In this document: in pieces, positions 1 through 11,892 of the stretch | Numbering within the stretch: the stretch's first letter is position 1 | Layout of the letters: each line of letters opens with the position of its first letter | Assembly (NCBI GenBank): GCA_029168955.1 | Contig: JAPDOI010000009.1 | Coordinates: 2,914,001 to 2,978,000 of the forward strand | Length of the DNA: 64,000 nt | Source of the DNA: Aplectana chamaeleonis | Lineage: Eukaryota; Nematoda; Chromadorea; Rhabditida; Cosmocercidae | Direction: 5' to 3' | The notes under the pieces: model-generated | Told to the model about the DNA's origin: nothing | Databases searched by the model: none | What the model saw: only the letters and a program-made list of their open reading frames with translations | Translations under genes and position numbers: made by a program

Positions 1-884
1 CACCAGAGTAAATGAGCAGTTCCTTGGGTGCTGAGTTAGAGTATCTACTAAGATGACTCCAGGACTGCGCATTGCGTAACACCGATTGCGTAACGTTGTC
101 CAGACTCATTGTTATAGACTCTCTAAACCAGAGCAACACCACGTATTCTTCATCTCCTTCATTTTGATCTCACTATTTTCACCAGATGGCTTGGGCTACC
201 ACTGGGAAAATAGGCTGTGCAGTGTCCGAGAATTGTGGAAACATCTGGTACAACGTGTGTCACTACAGCCCAGGGTATGTAAAGTTTTTTCCATAGAATT
301 CACCCAAGTGAATGGACGGGACTGCGGCCGTAGATCGTCACGCGCGATTGAAACCCCGCATGGCTCGCCGCGATGATCGCGCCTCGTCCATTCGCTAAAC
401 TATACTTGACAACATTACATCCGTTTTTTTCGAATATGTTTTACTGAGGCTGTAGCCTGATAATCCTCTTTGCAGCGGAAACATTGTCAACAGCCGAGTC
501 TACATTCCAGCAGCGATGTGCAGTCAATGTCCGGGCAATACCTTCTGCAATCGTGAATTCCTTTGCCAGACACCACCATGATCCCAGTGCCTATTTGCCA
601 AAAGGCTATAAATCCTGAGAATTTTCTATGTAGATTTGAAATTGTGGCACAGATGCGACAAACTAACATGGTTAGGTACAGTCAAACTGGGGCAATGATT
701 AAATTACGCAATCAACAACGAAACCTGATCAGCTTGAGTTAGGTTCCTCTACTGGAAATGTCAGCAAAATAGGATCGGTTGGGGAACCTTCAAAGAAAAA
801 ACCGACACGCAAGAATAAAACTGAGTTTTATTTATTCGCACACAACAATAGCAAGCAACAAACAACAAACAAACACAGTCGGGA
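1..884. other. No recognisable gene
   Basis: I see no coding or RNA gene. The only structure noted is a short imperfect inverted repeat, with GAATGGACGGG at 310-320 facing CCTCGTCCATTC at 382-393. The open frames here are short and lack splice-site context. Confidence 0.5.
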
Positions 885-912
885 ATGAACAAATGGAAAA
901 AGACAAATGAAC

Positions 913-1108
913 AAAAAAATGACCCTGGTCCACTGGAGTCAAATCAAAAATCGGATGACCATTTACACACTTATTCGATTTTTGGAACAATTTTAGAGTT
1001 CAAATGCCCGAAAAATCAGCACTTTTATTCTCAAAACAAACCGTTTATTCTTCAAAATAGCTGGTTTTTTGAAACTCCCAACGAATCGAGTTACTCAATA
1101 CTCAAATA
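913..1108 (+). repeat. Duplicated segment, copy A (mariner target)
   Basis: About 195 bp match 20386-20587 with few changes. The copy ends in the dinucleotide TA at 1107-1108, where mariner copy 1 begins. The sequence resumes after that mariner (2360-2391) and still matches 20587-20616, so the two copies are one repeat, one with and one without the transposon. Confidence 0.85.
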
Positions 1109-2359
1109 CCAGGCCGTCCAATAATTCCTGTCCGAAAATTTTCAAAATTCTATAATTTTCCTTAGAAGTGTTATAATATCAGGCAAATGTAAGAACCTTC
1201 TAGAAGGTTCTCCAAAGTTCTACGCTAGGGGTATATAAGGCGCAGTCGCCGCGTCTAGCTACCAGTACAAGCTAAAATGGACCAAGGTCGAATTCGTACG
1301 TTCGTGTACTACGAGTGGCTGCTGGGCAACGACACGGGCACCGCGGTCGCCAACATCTGCAGAGCGTGCAAGGAGGATGCAGTGTCCCAACGCACAGTCA
1401 GCCGCTGGTTCAATCGTTTCGAGAGCGGCGACACGAGCCTCGAGGACAGGGAGCACAGCGGGAGGCCTTCTACGGTGGATGATGACGAAGTCCGTCGCTG
1501 TATCAAGGAGAAGCCGGAAACCACCACCCGTGAACTGGCGACGACGCTCGGCTGCAACAAGTCCACCATCCACAATCGACTCAAGTTACTCGGCTACCAC
1601 AAAGTTCTGACCCATTGGATCCCCCACCGTCTGACGGACTCCAACAAGCAGAGCCGCGTGGCCGTCTGCCAGTCCTCCTTCGTCTACATCGCAAGGAGTT
1701 TCTCGAGGACCTGGTCACTGGGGATGAGAGCTGGGTCCGCTACGACAACGTCGCCCACCGTGCCGTCTGGATCCCGCGCGGAGAAGAGCCGCCGACGACG
1801 CCGAAAGCCGACCTGTACCCGCTGAAGATCATGCTCTGCTGCTGGTGGGACAGCAAGGGCATGCTGTACTTCGAGCTGCTCCCGCACGGCAGGACGGTCA
1901 CCGCCTCCATCTACACCGATCAGCTCGAGAAACTAGCCGCCACCATCCGAGAAAAGCGTCCCCGACGGGCCTCGGTCCACCTGCTGCAAGACAACGCGCG
2001 CCCCCACGTGGCGAAGGAGACCCAGCAGAAGTTGGCGACGCTCGGCTGGGAGACGGTTGCCCATCCACCGTATTCCCCGGACCTCGCCCCCTCCGACTAC
2101 CACTTGTTCCGCCCGCTGAAGCACCATTTGGCCGGAAGGAAATTCACCAACTACGACAACCTCAAATCCGACATCGCGGACTTCTTCGAGTCGCAGCCCC
2201 CGGAGTTCTGGGTGAAGGGCATCGGCGACCTGCCCAATCGATGGACCACTGTTGTGGACAACTGTGGTGATTATATTGTTGATTAGACTTGTTTTTCAAT
2301 AAAGTTGAAAAAAATTGAAAATGGTGAAATTTTCGGACAAAAATTATTGGACAACCTGG
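1109..2359 (+). mobile_element. mariner transposon, copy 1 (1251 bp)
   Basis: The ends are inverted repeats of about 32 bp beginning CCAGG and containing GTCCAATAATT and TGTCCGAAAATT. TA lies on both sides (1107-1108 and 2360-2361), the standard mariner target duplication. It is 4 bp shorter than copy 2 (1255 bp), and that difference is a single 4-bp deletion in the transposase. A candidate TATA motif (GTATATAAGG, about 1231) lies some 45 bp before the start codon. Confidence 0.95.
1277..2286 (+). pseudogene. mariner transposase, frameshifted
   Basis: This encoded a cut-and-paste transposase of the mariner family (HTH_48 then Transposase_1). The first ~133 codons, from MDQGRIRTF through the helix-turn-helix and the GRPS linker, read in one frame. 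Comparison with copy 2 shows a 4-bp loss near 1670-1680 (CCAGTCC-TCC versus CCAGTCCCTCCTCC), after which the rest reads in the next frame to 2286. All three catalytic aspartates survive (TGDE, QDNARPH, APSDYHLF), spaced D34D. Loss of function therefore comes from one indel rather than long decay. No full-length product is expected without frameshifting. Confidence 0.93.
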
Positions 2360-2376
2360 TATTTAGACTACCATGT

Positions 2377-2391
2377 CTCAGGCGATCCTTA
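2377..2391 (+). repeat. 5' stub of a CTCAGGCGAT MITE
   Basis: CTCAGGCGATCCTTA matches the left end of the 240-bp MITE family found whole at 23682, 38940 and 50592. In duplicate copy B (20602) the MITE continues; here it is cut off by the Tc5-like element. Confidence 0.6.
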
Positions 2392-3484
2392 CAATGGAAG
2401 TAAGTATACAAAGCGTAGGTCGGATCTGCCAAAACGACTAGTGTCGTTAGTATCTCTTGTGGCTCAATCGTAAAAATGGGCAGTATCCCGCCCCGTGCTG
2501 TAGGTTCCGAGAAGTTACAAGCTTAAAAGGGTAATTTTTTGTGGTTTTTGTACCTTTCAAAAAGCGCGTTAGTCTTCGCGAAATCCGGAAACGGACATCA
2601 TGAGTGTGTTCAGCGCCCAAAACTACCCGCCTGAGCAAAGTTTGGGTGAAGGCACATTTTCCATACTTTGTCCAGACTGACAGCGTTTTGGACTTGTACG
2701 GATTTTCGGTTGGGCGTTCTACCAATTGAGGGCTCTGGAAGCGTTTTGGAAAAATGTCCCAGATTTGACTTAAAATTCTCCCAGGGTGGTTTTTTCGGGT
2801 GCTGATCACGAATCTTTGGTTTATTAGTCGATTTTCCAAAGTTTTCGACTAATTTCGTTCGAAGCTTCCCAACCGGTGAAAATTTCGAGGGAAAAACGCC
2901 ACTTTCGGGATTTCCGATTTTCTACGATAGATATGTCTCAGAATCATTTTCTGAGGGTTATTTGGAGAGCTAAACACGAATCTGAAGTCCGTTTATCGAT
3001 TTTTTGCAAATTACGGTAGATTACGGTGGGTATACGGTAGCTTGGTCAAAATCTTACATTTCACTCAAAATTTGTATACGGGGGTTATTCGGGGTGGAGA
3101 ATAGGAATTTAACATCTGTTTGTCGGTTTTCAAAATACTAAGGTGGCTTTTGCCCCCTAAATAACATGTTACCTACCGTAACCTACAGTAAACCTTAAAA
3201 TTTCGACAAATGGGCTTCAGATTCGTGTTCAACTCCCTAGATTACCCCTACATACAACTTTTTAGCTAAATCCGAGAAAATTTTTGAAACTCCAAAAAAA
3301 AAATGCCAGATGGGTACCCTTGCCTTTGGTGCAGACTTTTTGCTAAAAAATGCTAATAACTTTTTTGAACCTGCGGCTCAGGGGGGGGATACTGCCCATT
3401 TTTACTATTGAGCCAGCAAAAGATATTAACGACACTAGTCGTTTTGGCAGATCCGACCTATGCTTTGTATATGTACTTCCCTTG
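2392..3484. mobile_element. Tc5-like non-autonomous element, copy 1
   Basis: Long imperfect inverted repeats face each other. The left reads ...TATACAAAGCGTAGGTCGG..., then a conserved TGGGCAGTAT block. The right ends CTTTGTATATGTACTTCCC then TTG. The right flank is TGA, the left TTA, so the two ends may come from different insertions. The interior carries the widespread 'CGAATCTGAAGTCCGTTTATCGATTTT / TTACGGTAG' repeat body and no transposase. Confidence 0.75.
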
Positions 3485-3487
3485 TGA

Positions 3488-4126
3488 GTAAATGAGGGTT
3501 TTGAAATCTATTGCAAATAGTTTTCTAAATGATTAAAATCAATGAGTCTGCTCAGATCACTGGATTTCTCCGCTCGGTGTGATCCTTCCTGACTCGTAGG
3601 TCATCACCCATTTAGTCAATGTCTTATCACCATCAGACCAGTCGATACCTGAAACACATTCAGTTTCTTCACCACACCTTTTCATTGACTTCTCTCAGTC
3701 ATCGTCAATGTTTTTCATCCATTAGTTTGATTTCACATTATTCTCTGCAGTTACCCTTGGTTTATCGCTCAAAATGTTCTGTTTGGACCAGAATTAAAAC
3801 TTTACTGATATCAGAATTCCGGTTTTCTCGTTTCGTAACTCATTATACTGACTAGAGGCAGACATTCGATGCTGGTTTTTGACAAAACTAATACTTAAGC
3901 AATGAGGACTTTCGAGGCGTTTTAGTGAACCAAATTTTTTCCCTTGATTTACCACTCTTCTAAAAACCGCAATTTAATGGAATGTCGGATGAAATCAACT
4001 CTAAGAATGTCATTGGGCGAGTTTTTCAGGCGCGAGTCGTAACGGTTTTCTTTTAAAATGGCAGCGTACATACATGCCTTTTTTCGGTTCAGTAAATATT
4101 CAGATACTGATTTCTGAAAATTTAGC
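3488..4126. repeat. Duplicated flank, uninterrupted copy
   Basis: 3488-3617 matches 9395-9524, and 3616-4126 matches 16622-17120. The junction TTTAGTC|AATG at 3611-3621 is intact here but split by the 7.1-kb insertion in the other copy. This is the paralogous empty site that defines element 9525-16621. Confidence 0.85.
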
Positions 4127-4539
4127 TTCCTGGCAAAAGTAACGATTTGGTAATGGTGAAAAAAGCTTCAAAAACTGTCTTGAAATATCTTAAAAAATGA
4201 TTTGGCGTAATATAGCCCGGAAATATTGAAAAAGCTAGGAAATGAAATGAAATAACCGAAAATGTGATTTGGTGGTCGATCATCTCACAAGCTTAAACTT
4301 TCACTCACACAACCACAAACTCACAACCATTTCGCAGTTAAACATATCAAAACGAAATTAAGCACGATATGGAATGGAGTTCGCCTAGCTGGACCTGTGC
4401 TGATTCCCTTATTACAGCGTTCAAAAATGACTTAATGTGCTCAACGATTTTCATTTTGGAATAATGAAACATCTAACAGACGATATTGTCGTATGAGTAC
4501 AATTTTTAAAACTTATGACCCAAAACCATAAAAAATACC

Positions 4540-4845
4540 ACTCATTGCTTCATATTGTGCAACATGTGAGAACTGAATATTATTGATCATTAATATTTGA
4601 TCTTGCATGATGAGAAGAATCTCCCAAACAAATGACTTAGAGCCATCAACAATCAAAAATCATTGTGGGATTTTGTGCAACAGGCGAAAAAATCAATATT
4701 ATTGATTGGTATTTATCGATAATGACTGATGAGCAAAATTCTCCAACCAAGAAAAGCAATCCCATCAGCAATCACCACTCCTAGCCGCATTTTGTGCAGA
4801 AAGCGCAAAAATCAATAATATTGATTATCGATCGATGACGTGTTA
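4540..4845. repeat. Three diverged ~120-bp tandem units
   Basis: Each unit holds TTGTGCA, then AATATTATTGAT (or its near-palindrome), then a GATGAG/ATTCTCC block. Landmarks fall near 4556, 4674 and 4794, so the period is about 118-121 bp. The units are clearly diverged. Confidence 0.65.
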
Positions 4846-4849
4846 TGAG

Positions 4850-5230
4850 TGCGGACTCTTACAAGTTCAGTACTTATCTCCGACGACCCGTGTTGATTGG
4901 CTGCAGATCCACCCACACACCCTGGTCGCCACAGCAGTAGCAGAAAAAAGCAGTTTTCGTGCTCCATACTCAGGCACCATTTCGATTGGACCGATGGCCG
5001 AACCGCTTTTTTCTGCAGCGTCGGGGCGAACGAGAGACATTTCGGCAAAGCTCCGCCTTCCCGTTTTCCACGAGAGAAACGGGAGACGTCGGGGGTTGGC
5101 GCCGTACTAATCAATCAGTTCGATTGAACCGACAGCCAAACGAAATTTCTTCTCAGATCGATCAATTCCTCGCGCTGTCGTGAGGATTCATACGAATCTG
5201 CTAGGCGTTTTCGTTTCTCTTTTTGCCTCG
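4850..5230. other. CpG-rich single-copy stretch
   Basis: It is much richer in CG dinucleotides than its neighbours and matches no other part of the window. Short frames exist on both strands but none has convincing splice signals. It could be a promoter or exon remnant, or an unrecognised repeat. Confidence 0.25.
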
Positions 5231-5639
5231 GATGAATTATCCGAGAGAGGGGGGTTTCAGTGAGCCAAAATCAGCGAAGCTTCTGTATGGCTTAAATTTT
5301 GGTATACTGGGGCTCTTCGGATGTCAGAAAAGTCAGATATTTGAACTCTTTGCTGCAATCTCACGATGTATTTTAAGTTCCCTTGTTTTCTTACTTTCCC
5401 TTACGTTACTTCGGGTAAATGTGCTCGCATATGTAATTAATGAGAAAGCACATTTTCGTCTGCACATGCAGATGAAATTTGAAATTATCTGAAAGTATTC
5501 AAATATTTGACTGAATTTGAAATAACCGATAGTACCAGTTCCAGTTTCATTAAAATTTATAATTCTTATCTCATAGAGACGTGAGAACGTAAAGGGAACC
5601 TTTGCTCTGATATAATGCTTGGAAACAAAATACGGTTCT

Positions 5640-6310
5640 AATGCATTCTGATAGAGTGGCGGAATTTCATATTATTCGGTATGTTCAGAGCATGCTTTCC
5701 GACTCTCTTGTTCTTTCTAGGAACCGACAAATATGTTATGTTCTCCGGCCATTCTCATTGAGTTCTTTTTGTTTTGTGGTTGAAGATTCCTATATTTGGC
5801 TTTTTCCCTCTCCTGATCGCTTTGGCTATTCTTCAATTTTCTTATCATTCGCGCCTATATTTTCTTTAATCTGAAATTCAACTCTTTTGCCTCTGGCTAA
5901 GCTCACCATTTTTGTTTGCGGAAGTTTTTTTCGTTGTCACTCTGACCAATTTTTTCTTATTTTTTCTGACTTTTCGCCTCTTCAGGCCATTATGGCTAAT
6001 TTTGTCTCGGTTTCCTGGTTACCTGCAATAAATTTCTCCGGTTCTTTGACATGTATGGACAACCCATTCAATTCTTTTCTGTACTCTGGCCATTCTCACC
6101 ATTTTTCTTTTGTCATTGAACTTGGACCATTTCTTCCGTCTTCTACGGAGTCACTGATTTTTTGTGATGCATTCTGACTTTTTCTGCCCTCTAGGCTCCT
6201 TAGGCAATGTTCTTTGCTTTTTGACCTTTTTTCTTCCTTTGAGCCACCGTCACATGTTTCATCTGTTTTGTTTTTTACTTGAGCCTTTCTTCTGGTTTTA
6301 ACAAATCTGT
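5640..6310. repeat. Pyrimidine-rich tract with degenerate repeats
   Basis: The + strand is strongly T/C-biased for about 670 bp. Degenerate motifs recur, for example TGGCCATTCTCA-type strings near 5746 and 6084. The GACAACCCATTCAAT string near 6058 also occurs, reversed, near 21275. I do not regard the open frames inside as genes. Confidence 0.45.
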
Positions 6311-6339
6311 CTGTTGTTCGCCCGCTCTCACATTATTCT

Positions 6340-6830
6340 CTCACACGAATCTGACGTCCTTCCGAACGAAGTCCGTTTATCGATTTTCGGCAGACTACGG
6401 TAGATTACGTATGGGTGTACGGTAGTTCGGTCAGCCTCAGATTTGACTCAAAAATTGTATGGGGGGGTTATTCGGTATGGTGAATACGGACTTAGTGTCC
6501 ATTTGTCGATTTTCGAAATACTAAGGCAGGTCTTGCCGCCTCAGTGGCATGGTACCTACCGTAACCTTCAATAAAATTCAGAATTTCGACAAACGGACTC
6601 CAGATTCCTGTTAAACACCCTAGACTACCCCCGCATACAAGCCTTAGCCGAATCCGATTTTTTTTTTCAAAACACCCTAAAATGTTCATGGGGCGCCCCT
6701 TACTTTGCCGCCAGGCTTTGAAGTACTTTTTTCAGAGTGGTGTTAGGCAGCTGCAAAAATATTAATCGGATTCTACACCAAAAACTGCTCTAGAAAAGCA
6801 CATTTCATCCGGGATGGCCAGGCTGACTAA
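6340..6830. repeat. Fragment of the Tc5-like repeat body
   Basis: It carries the GTCCGTTTATCGATTTTCGG / ACGGTAGATTACG motifs and the reversed CTACCGTAACCTTCAATAAA end found inside all Tc5-like elements here. No CAAGGGAA terminus or TGA flank is visible, so it is a truncated copy. Confidence 0.7.
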
Positions 6831-7084
6831 AAATAGTTCCCTGGTTAGTCCCGGCACGAATCACCTTTCTTCCAGCACGATTATCATCGTGTTGTATGAT
6901 GCAAAGAGGTAATAAGTAATTGCGGACCGGAATTTTGAGAAAAAAGACAGGGCAAGAGTGAACAGAAGCTCTGAACTATAAATCAGGCCAGTCGAATCAC
7001 TAGAAAACTGATTGTTGAATGTTAATAAATTCACGTATTTGTTGAAGTGTGGGATTCTGATGGTCAAAACCAGGATGTTGACGT

Positions 7085-7450
7085 TTACATCATGATAGCA
7101 TCGATTCTACGCCCTTTACCCTTCATAGCGGCTACTGCGACGACGTCATCCTTGATTTTTCGAGCATGGTGTCAAAGCCATAAAGCCACCATGCTCCGAA
7201 AATCAACGACGACGTCATCGCGATGACAGCTATGAAAGGTATAGGGCGCGGAATCGTGATGACAAGATGATGACGTCATCACTTTTTTAGAATCCCTTCT
7301 ATGAAAGGTGGACCGAGCCACGACCCACGAAAGCGTGACGTCATCATCGAGACTGCAGTCCCGGCTATGACAGGTGGACCGACACAAGATCCACGGAGTA
7401 GTTACGAAATCACAAGACTGCAATCCCCGCTTTGAGAGGTGGACCGATGT
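7085..7450. repeat. Palindrome followed by ~67-bp tandem units with GACGTC motifs
   Basis: Arms of about 85 bp (7085-7175 facing 7180-7265) form an imperfect palindrome around GAGCATGGTG. They are followed by three units ending TATGA(A/C)AGGTGGACCGA near 7300, 7365 and 7432. TGACGTCATC occurs at about 7271 and 7337, and CGACGTCATC at about 7141 and 7210. Confidence 0.65.
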
Positions 7451-7810
7451 CATTCCCGAAACGAACGAGCCACGTTTCGGGTTGACCCCGCCCCTTTTTT
7501 CGTTTTGAGCCAGAGCGGTTCAACGGTCCAACCTCGTTCTGACGGCGCTCGGATCGAACCGGTCCCTGAGTACTCGTAGCTTCTAGCTCCAGCAAGGTCG
7601 CTTCAGGAAATCGCCCTTACACTACCCAAACCCTTGATAATTTATTCGAAAATCCAGATCTCATGAATAATCGTTTCAGAAGCCAACTTAAAGGCAGTGT
7701 TCACGATAAATATCGTTTTCGAATATTCATGTGAAATACAACGCTGGCAGATGCTGGAACTGGGCGGGACTGGGTGGAGCCTGTTCGGCTACTAGCGTAA
7801 GATTGTCTGA

Positions 7811-9391
7811 CAAGGGAAGTGTCTCGAGTGGTAGACGCATCTTACAAAACGAACTAGTATTGTTGGTATCTCTTGTGGCTCAATAGTAAAACTGGGCAGT
7901 ATCTCGCCCCGAGCTGCAGGTTCCATGGAGTTACAAGCTTAAAAAGCTCATTTTTTGTGCTTTTTGTACCTTCCAAAAAGCGCGTTAGTCTTCGGAAAAT
8001 CCGGAAGCGGACCTCATAAATATGTTCAGCGCCCAAACCTACCCCCTGAACAAAGTTTGGGTGAAGTCACATGTTCCATACTTTGCTCAGACTGACAGCG
8101 TTTTGGATTCGTACCGATTTTCGGTTGGGCGTTTATTTCTTCTACCACTCGAAGGCTCTGGAAGCGTTTAAGAAAAATTGTCCAGATTTGACTTAAAATT
8201 CTCCCAGGAGGGTTTTTTTGGGCGCTGATCACGAATCTGTAGTTTATTAGTCGATTTTCCAAAGCTTTCGGCTAATTTCGTTTGAAGCTTCCCAACCGGG
8301 TAAATTTCGAGAAAAAACGCCACTTTCGAGATTTCCGGATTTCTTCCATGAATATGTCTAAAAATCATTCTCTGAAGGTTATTTGAAGTGCTGAACACGA
8401 ATCTAAAGTCCGTTTATCGATTTTCTGCAGATTACGGTAGATTACGGTGGGTATACGGTAGTCTGGTTAAAATCTCAGATTTTACTCAAAATTTGTATAC
8501 GGGGGTTATTTGGAGTGGAGAATACGAATTTAAAGGCAGTGTTCACGATAGAAAATGTGTTTCAGTTTCCACTAGGAATGGGTAATGGAGGGGCACAATA
8601 TAACGTTGACGTCGAAAGAACGCATGAAAACGAGCCAGGAAAAGCTCCAAAAGAGCCTGAAGTTGCCATTTCGAACGCAAGGCAAACCTCAAAAGCGCAT
8701 CACACGCCCACCGACGTGAACAAATCAATGCTCAAGATCGTGAGATAAGCGATGATTTCCAATCATTCGACCCGTTCTTTCCTTCATTCTCAGCTTCTCT
8801 CTTTACTCAGGTCAGCTCGCATACGTCGGCTGCAAAAGACGGAAGTTACAAGCCTCGGACAACTCGTCCACCATGTTTCCTTAGCTCAGTCTTTGAGGGA
8901 CCATAACTCCGTTCCCAGAAGGTCTTGTACGATTTCAGAGACATCATTGGAATCAGCACGCTGTCGTTTTCAAGATAGGCGGGAAAACAGAAAAACAGTT
9001 TCCATCGTGAACACTGCCTTTAACATCCGTTTGTCGATTTTCAAAATACTAAGGTGGCTTTTGCCCCATATTTAACATGTTACCTACCGTAACCTACAGT
9101 AAACCTCAAAATTTCGACTAATGGGCTTCAGATTCGTGTTCACCTCCCTAGATTACCCCTACATACTACTTTTGAGCTAAATCCGAGAAAATTTTTGAAA
9201 CTCCAAAAAAAATGCCAGATGGGTACCCTTGCCTTTGGTGCTGACTTTTCGCTAAAAAATGCTCATAACTTTCTTGAACCTGCGGCTCAGGGGGGATACT
9301 GCCCATTTTTACTATTGAGCCAGAAAAAGATATTAACGACTTTAGTCGTTTTGGCAGATCCGACCTACGCTTTGTATATGTACTTCCCTTG
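7811..9391. mobile_element. Tc5-like non-autonomous element, copy 2, with nested MITE
   Basis: It begins CAAGGGAAG and ends CTTCCCTTG, with TGA on both sides (7808-7810 and 9392-9394). The outer regions match copy 1 closely. A 486-bp TTAA-flanked MITE (8534-9019) sits in the middle and accounts for the extra length. No transposase is seen. Confidence 0.85.
8534..9019. mobile_element. TTAA-flanked MITE, copy a (486 bp)
   Basis: The termini are AGGCAGTGTTCACGAT and its inverse, with TTAA at 8530-8533 and 9020-9023. The interior matches copy b (13187-13671, 485 bp) in the opposite orientation. TTAA duplication is typical of piggyBac-type transposases, but no coding capacity is present. Confidence 0.85.
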
Positions 9392-9394
9392 TGA

Positions 9395-9524
9395 GTAAAT
9401 GAGGGTTTTGAAATCTATTGCAAACAGTTTTCCAAATGATTAAAATCGATGAGTCTGCTCAGATCACTGGATTTCTTCGCTCGGTGTGATCCTTCCTGAC
9501 TCGTAGGTCATCACCCATTTAGTC
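9395..9524. repeat. Duplicated flank, left part of interrupted copy
   Basis: It matches 3488-3617 (for example GATCACTGGATTTC and CTCGGTGTGATCC) and ends TTTAGTC. It then joins directly to the CTCAGGC terminus of the 7.1-kb element. Confidence 0.85.
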
Positions 9525-9614
9525 CTCAGGCAAACTGGGGATCGGGACCCCGTCCGACGGCCGTCGGAGCGGTCGAGGACGTCGGCTCCGACAGCCAAAG
9601 TGGGCGGAGTCGTT

Positions 9615-9955
9615 CTCCCTGCTGCCGCCTTCAATGCCCCCGCAGCCGCGTTCGGTGCCCCTGCTCCGGCACTTTTAAGATGCCCCTGCTGCTGCCTTTG
9701 GTGCCCCTGCTCCAGCCGTTTCAAAGCCCCCTGCAGCCGTGTTTGGTGCCTCTGCTCCAGCCCTTTTAAGAAGCCCCTGCAACCGCCTTCGGCGCCTCTG
9801 CTCCAGCCCTTTCAAAGCCCCCCTACAGCCGCGCTCGGTGCCCCTGCTACGGCACTCTGAGGGTGCCCCCGCAACCGCGTTTGATTCTCGTGCTCTGGCA
9901 CTTTCAAGGTGCCCTTGCTTCCGCCTTCGGTGCCCTGCTGCCGTTTTCTGAACTC
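9615..9955 (+). repeat. Dimeric ~45-bp minisatellite
   Basis: Units of two halves alternate: GCCCCTGCTCCAGCCCTTTT(A/C)AA (about 24 bp) and GCCCCTGCAGCCGCCTTCGGT (about 21 bp). There are roughly seven dimers. In one frame the halves encode Pro/Ala with Phe-Gly, but the frame drifts repeatedly, so a protein product is unlikely. Confidence 0.75.
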
Positions 9956-9959
9956 CTCC

Positions 9960-11260
9960 TCCGGCTCATTCAAAACTACTACAGTTTTCGCTACCTCTGC
10001 TAATGTGGAGCAACCCCACATAAAAAATAAAATGATCAAAAATATTTCATAAATTTTATCTTCCTCATCGAAATGCAAACATCGATATAAACACGACATA
10101 ATCGCAGACGTGCCCAATTATTGAAAACTTCATCAAACTGAATATGTGTATCCATTTTCGCCATTCGTCCGCTTCTTCGTGATTTCTTCAAATTTGTGCG
10201 TTCCCTTGATGATCTTGCGCACCTGAAGAATGCAAACTTATTGGATCGCCGCGTGGAAGTAATAGTGAGAACTTTCTAGCAAATTCTGTGTTCTGATTTT
10301 CGCTCATACCTACTCAGACAATGGAGTGGACCGACCCGAACACTTGGGTATCGACCACGCGAACTGACAAACCAACCTCACCCACCAGTTTTCTTGCATC
10401 CTGAACGCGAGCACTTGCGTACTAACCGCGTGGGCTCTCGTACCGAACGCGGCGAGAAAGGCTTATTTCGTGCCGACCATTTGCATGGATTAATGCGCGA
10501 GGTCATTACGCGTTTATAGAGGTTTGCGAGGGGTTGGTACGGAGCTTAGACGTACAGACCGCGAGAAGTATTTCGTGTGCGCGGTCAGTACTCAAATGCG
10601 CTCATTCGGTAAGAAATGCAATTTTAGCCCGTCGTCAGTACGATAGTCGCACGCGATCGGTATGAAACGGGATTTTTCGCCCGCGATCGGCCCATTGTGT
10701 GAGTACGAAGAAGCTGTCAAACAGTTTTTATCGAAAAACGAAAGACCTTTTTTGTCCAAACATTCAAAGTCCTTCAATATCCATCATTCCTTTTCGTGAG
10801 CAGATAATCAAAACGCTTAAATGTTTTGTGCTCAGAAATATTGTGGCAAAGTCTTGCCGCGCCAAAATATGCGCGTTTCTGAACACCTTGTATCTAAGAT
10901 ACTCGGAGGCGTGCCATATGCTGTCAAGGGCGGTGAACGTTTTATGTTAAGGAGGGAAACCGATACCGGCGGACTCCGCACTATCAGGCACTTTTAGTAT
11001 GGTAAGCGAGCCGTCCGCTGACAAGTTCACGCACGCAGCCAAAAGGTGAGCAAAACCGTTCCACTGCCAGACCTCTCTCAGACGGGTCTGAGGCGAGATC
11101 AAAGTGCTTTCGCGAGCCCGATCACGCCTTCCAGACCCGTACCATCATCCTGTATTGCCCGAACGCACAATATTGTATTGTTTCACGGCCAAGCCGCACC
11201 ATCTGACCATTTCGGCCAGACGCGTCACGCCGTCTCATTTACCATGTACCGCAACAGAGA
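9960..11260. other. Interior of the 7.1-kb element, no gene recognised
   Basis: Degenerate strings such as CACTTG(G/C)GTA and ACCGCG recur near 10340-10470. Open frames, including about 100 codons at 11046-11348, show no family motif or splice context. Confidence 0.35.
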
Positions 11261-11264
11261 TCGT

Positions 11265-11560
11265 GGGGCAGTGCCGACCGTAAGGGAGGTTATATCCTTG
11301 CCGCCACTTCTGCGGCAAGGGCATCACCCCTCTGAGAATCAGCCGTGAGGGACCATCCCACTAGAGGCCGTTGGTGGTGGTAAGGGGAAGAAGTTGCCGC
11401 AGCGGTCGATGCCGGCGATGAAAAAGGACTCTGAGTCCCTCTCTAGAGACTCCTATGGGTTCTGGAAGACTCTCAAGATCCTCAAAGCTACACTACAGGG
11501 CATGCTCTGAAGTGCCGAGCGAGCATTCAGTAGAACGAGGCGGTTTAGGCCTCGGTCAGA
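11265..11560 (-). other. Structured module, third form (in 7.1-kb element)
   Basis: Read on the minus strand, it has GAATGCTCGCTCGGCACTTC (11505-11535 region), then GGGATGGTCCCTCACGGCT (11340-11365 region), then a perfect 9-bp stem, CCTTGCCGC...GCGGCAAGG (11295-11325 region). The order and spacing type match the modules at 31484 and 43107, although the sequences differ widely. The TATA box is not clear in this copy. Confidence 0.5.
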
Positions 11561-11682
11561 GTTGGGCGTGATCTGCCGTGGCCTGCCCCGTCGATACGTA
11601 TGAAAAACCTGGACGAGAAAGGTTGAAAAAAGACCTTGTGTGGCCGACGCGGTCGTTCTGTATGAAAAACTCAGGCACTCGC

Positions 11683-11868
11683 TGATGTTGAACACAGTGC
11701 GAAAATACTGATTTTTGTGCAGCGCTGATCAAAATACCTACTCGGATAGAGCGCAGGCTATTTCTCATGACTTTCCGGGAACCGCCTTTCACAAAAATTT
11801 TTTCGTGGATGATGACCTCGTGGATGTTGATCCCAGTAAAAAACATTGATTTTGGCAGAGCGCGGGAT
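11683..11868. repeat. Two diverged ~138-bp units
   Basis: GATGTTGAACACAGTGCGAA at 11683 and GATGTTGATCCCAGTAAAAA at 11821 begin similar stretches (each followed by a GATTTT(T/G)G and GCGC core). This suggests an old tandem duplication. Confidence 0.35.
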
Positions 11869-11892
11869 AAGGAGTTTATGTTCCCGTCAATT

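Noticed and set aside
5641..6177. Two adjacent open frames (77 and 96 codons) as a small gene
   Set aside because: They lie in a strongly pyrimidine-biased tract; the composition alone yields Phe/Leu/Ser-rich open frames, and there are no splice signals.
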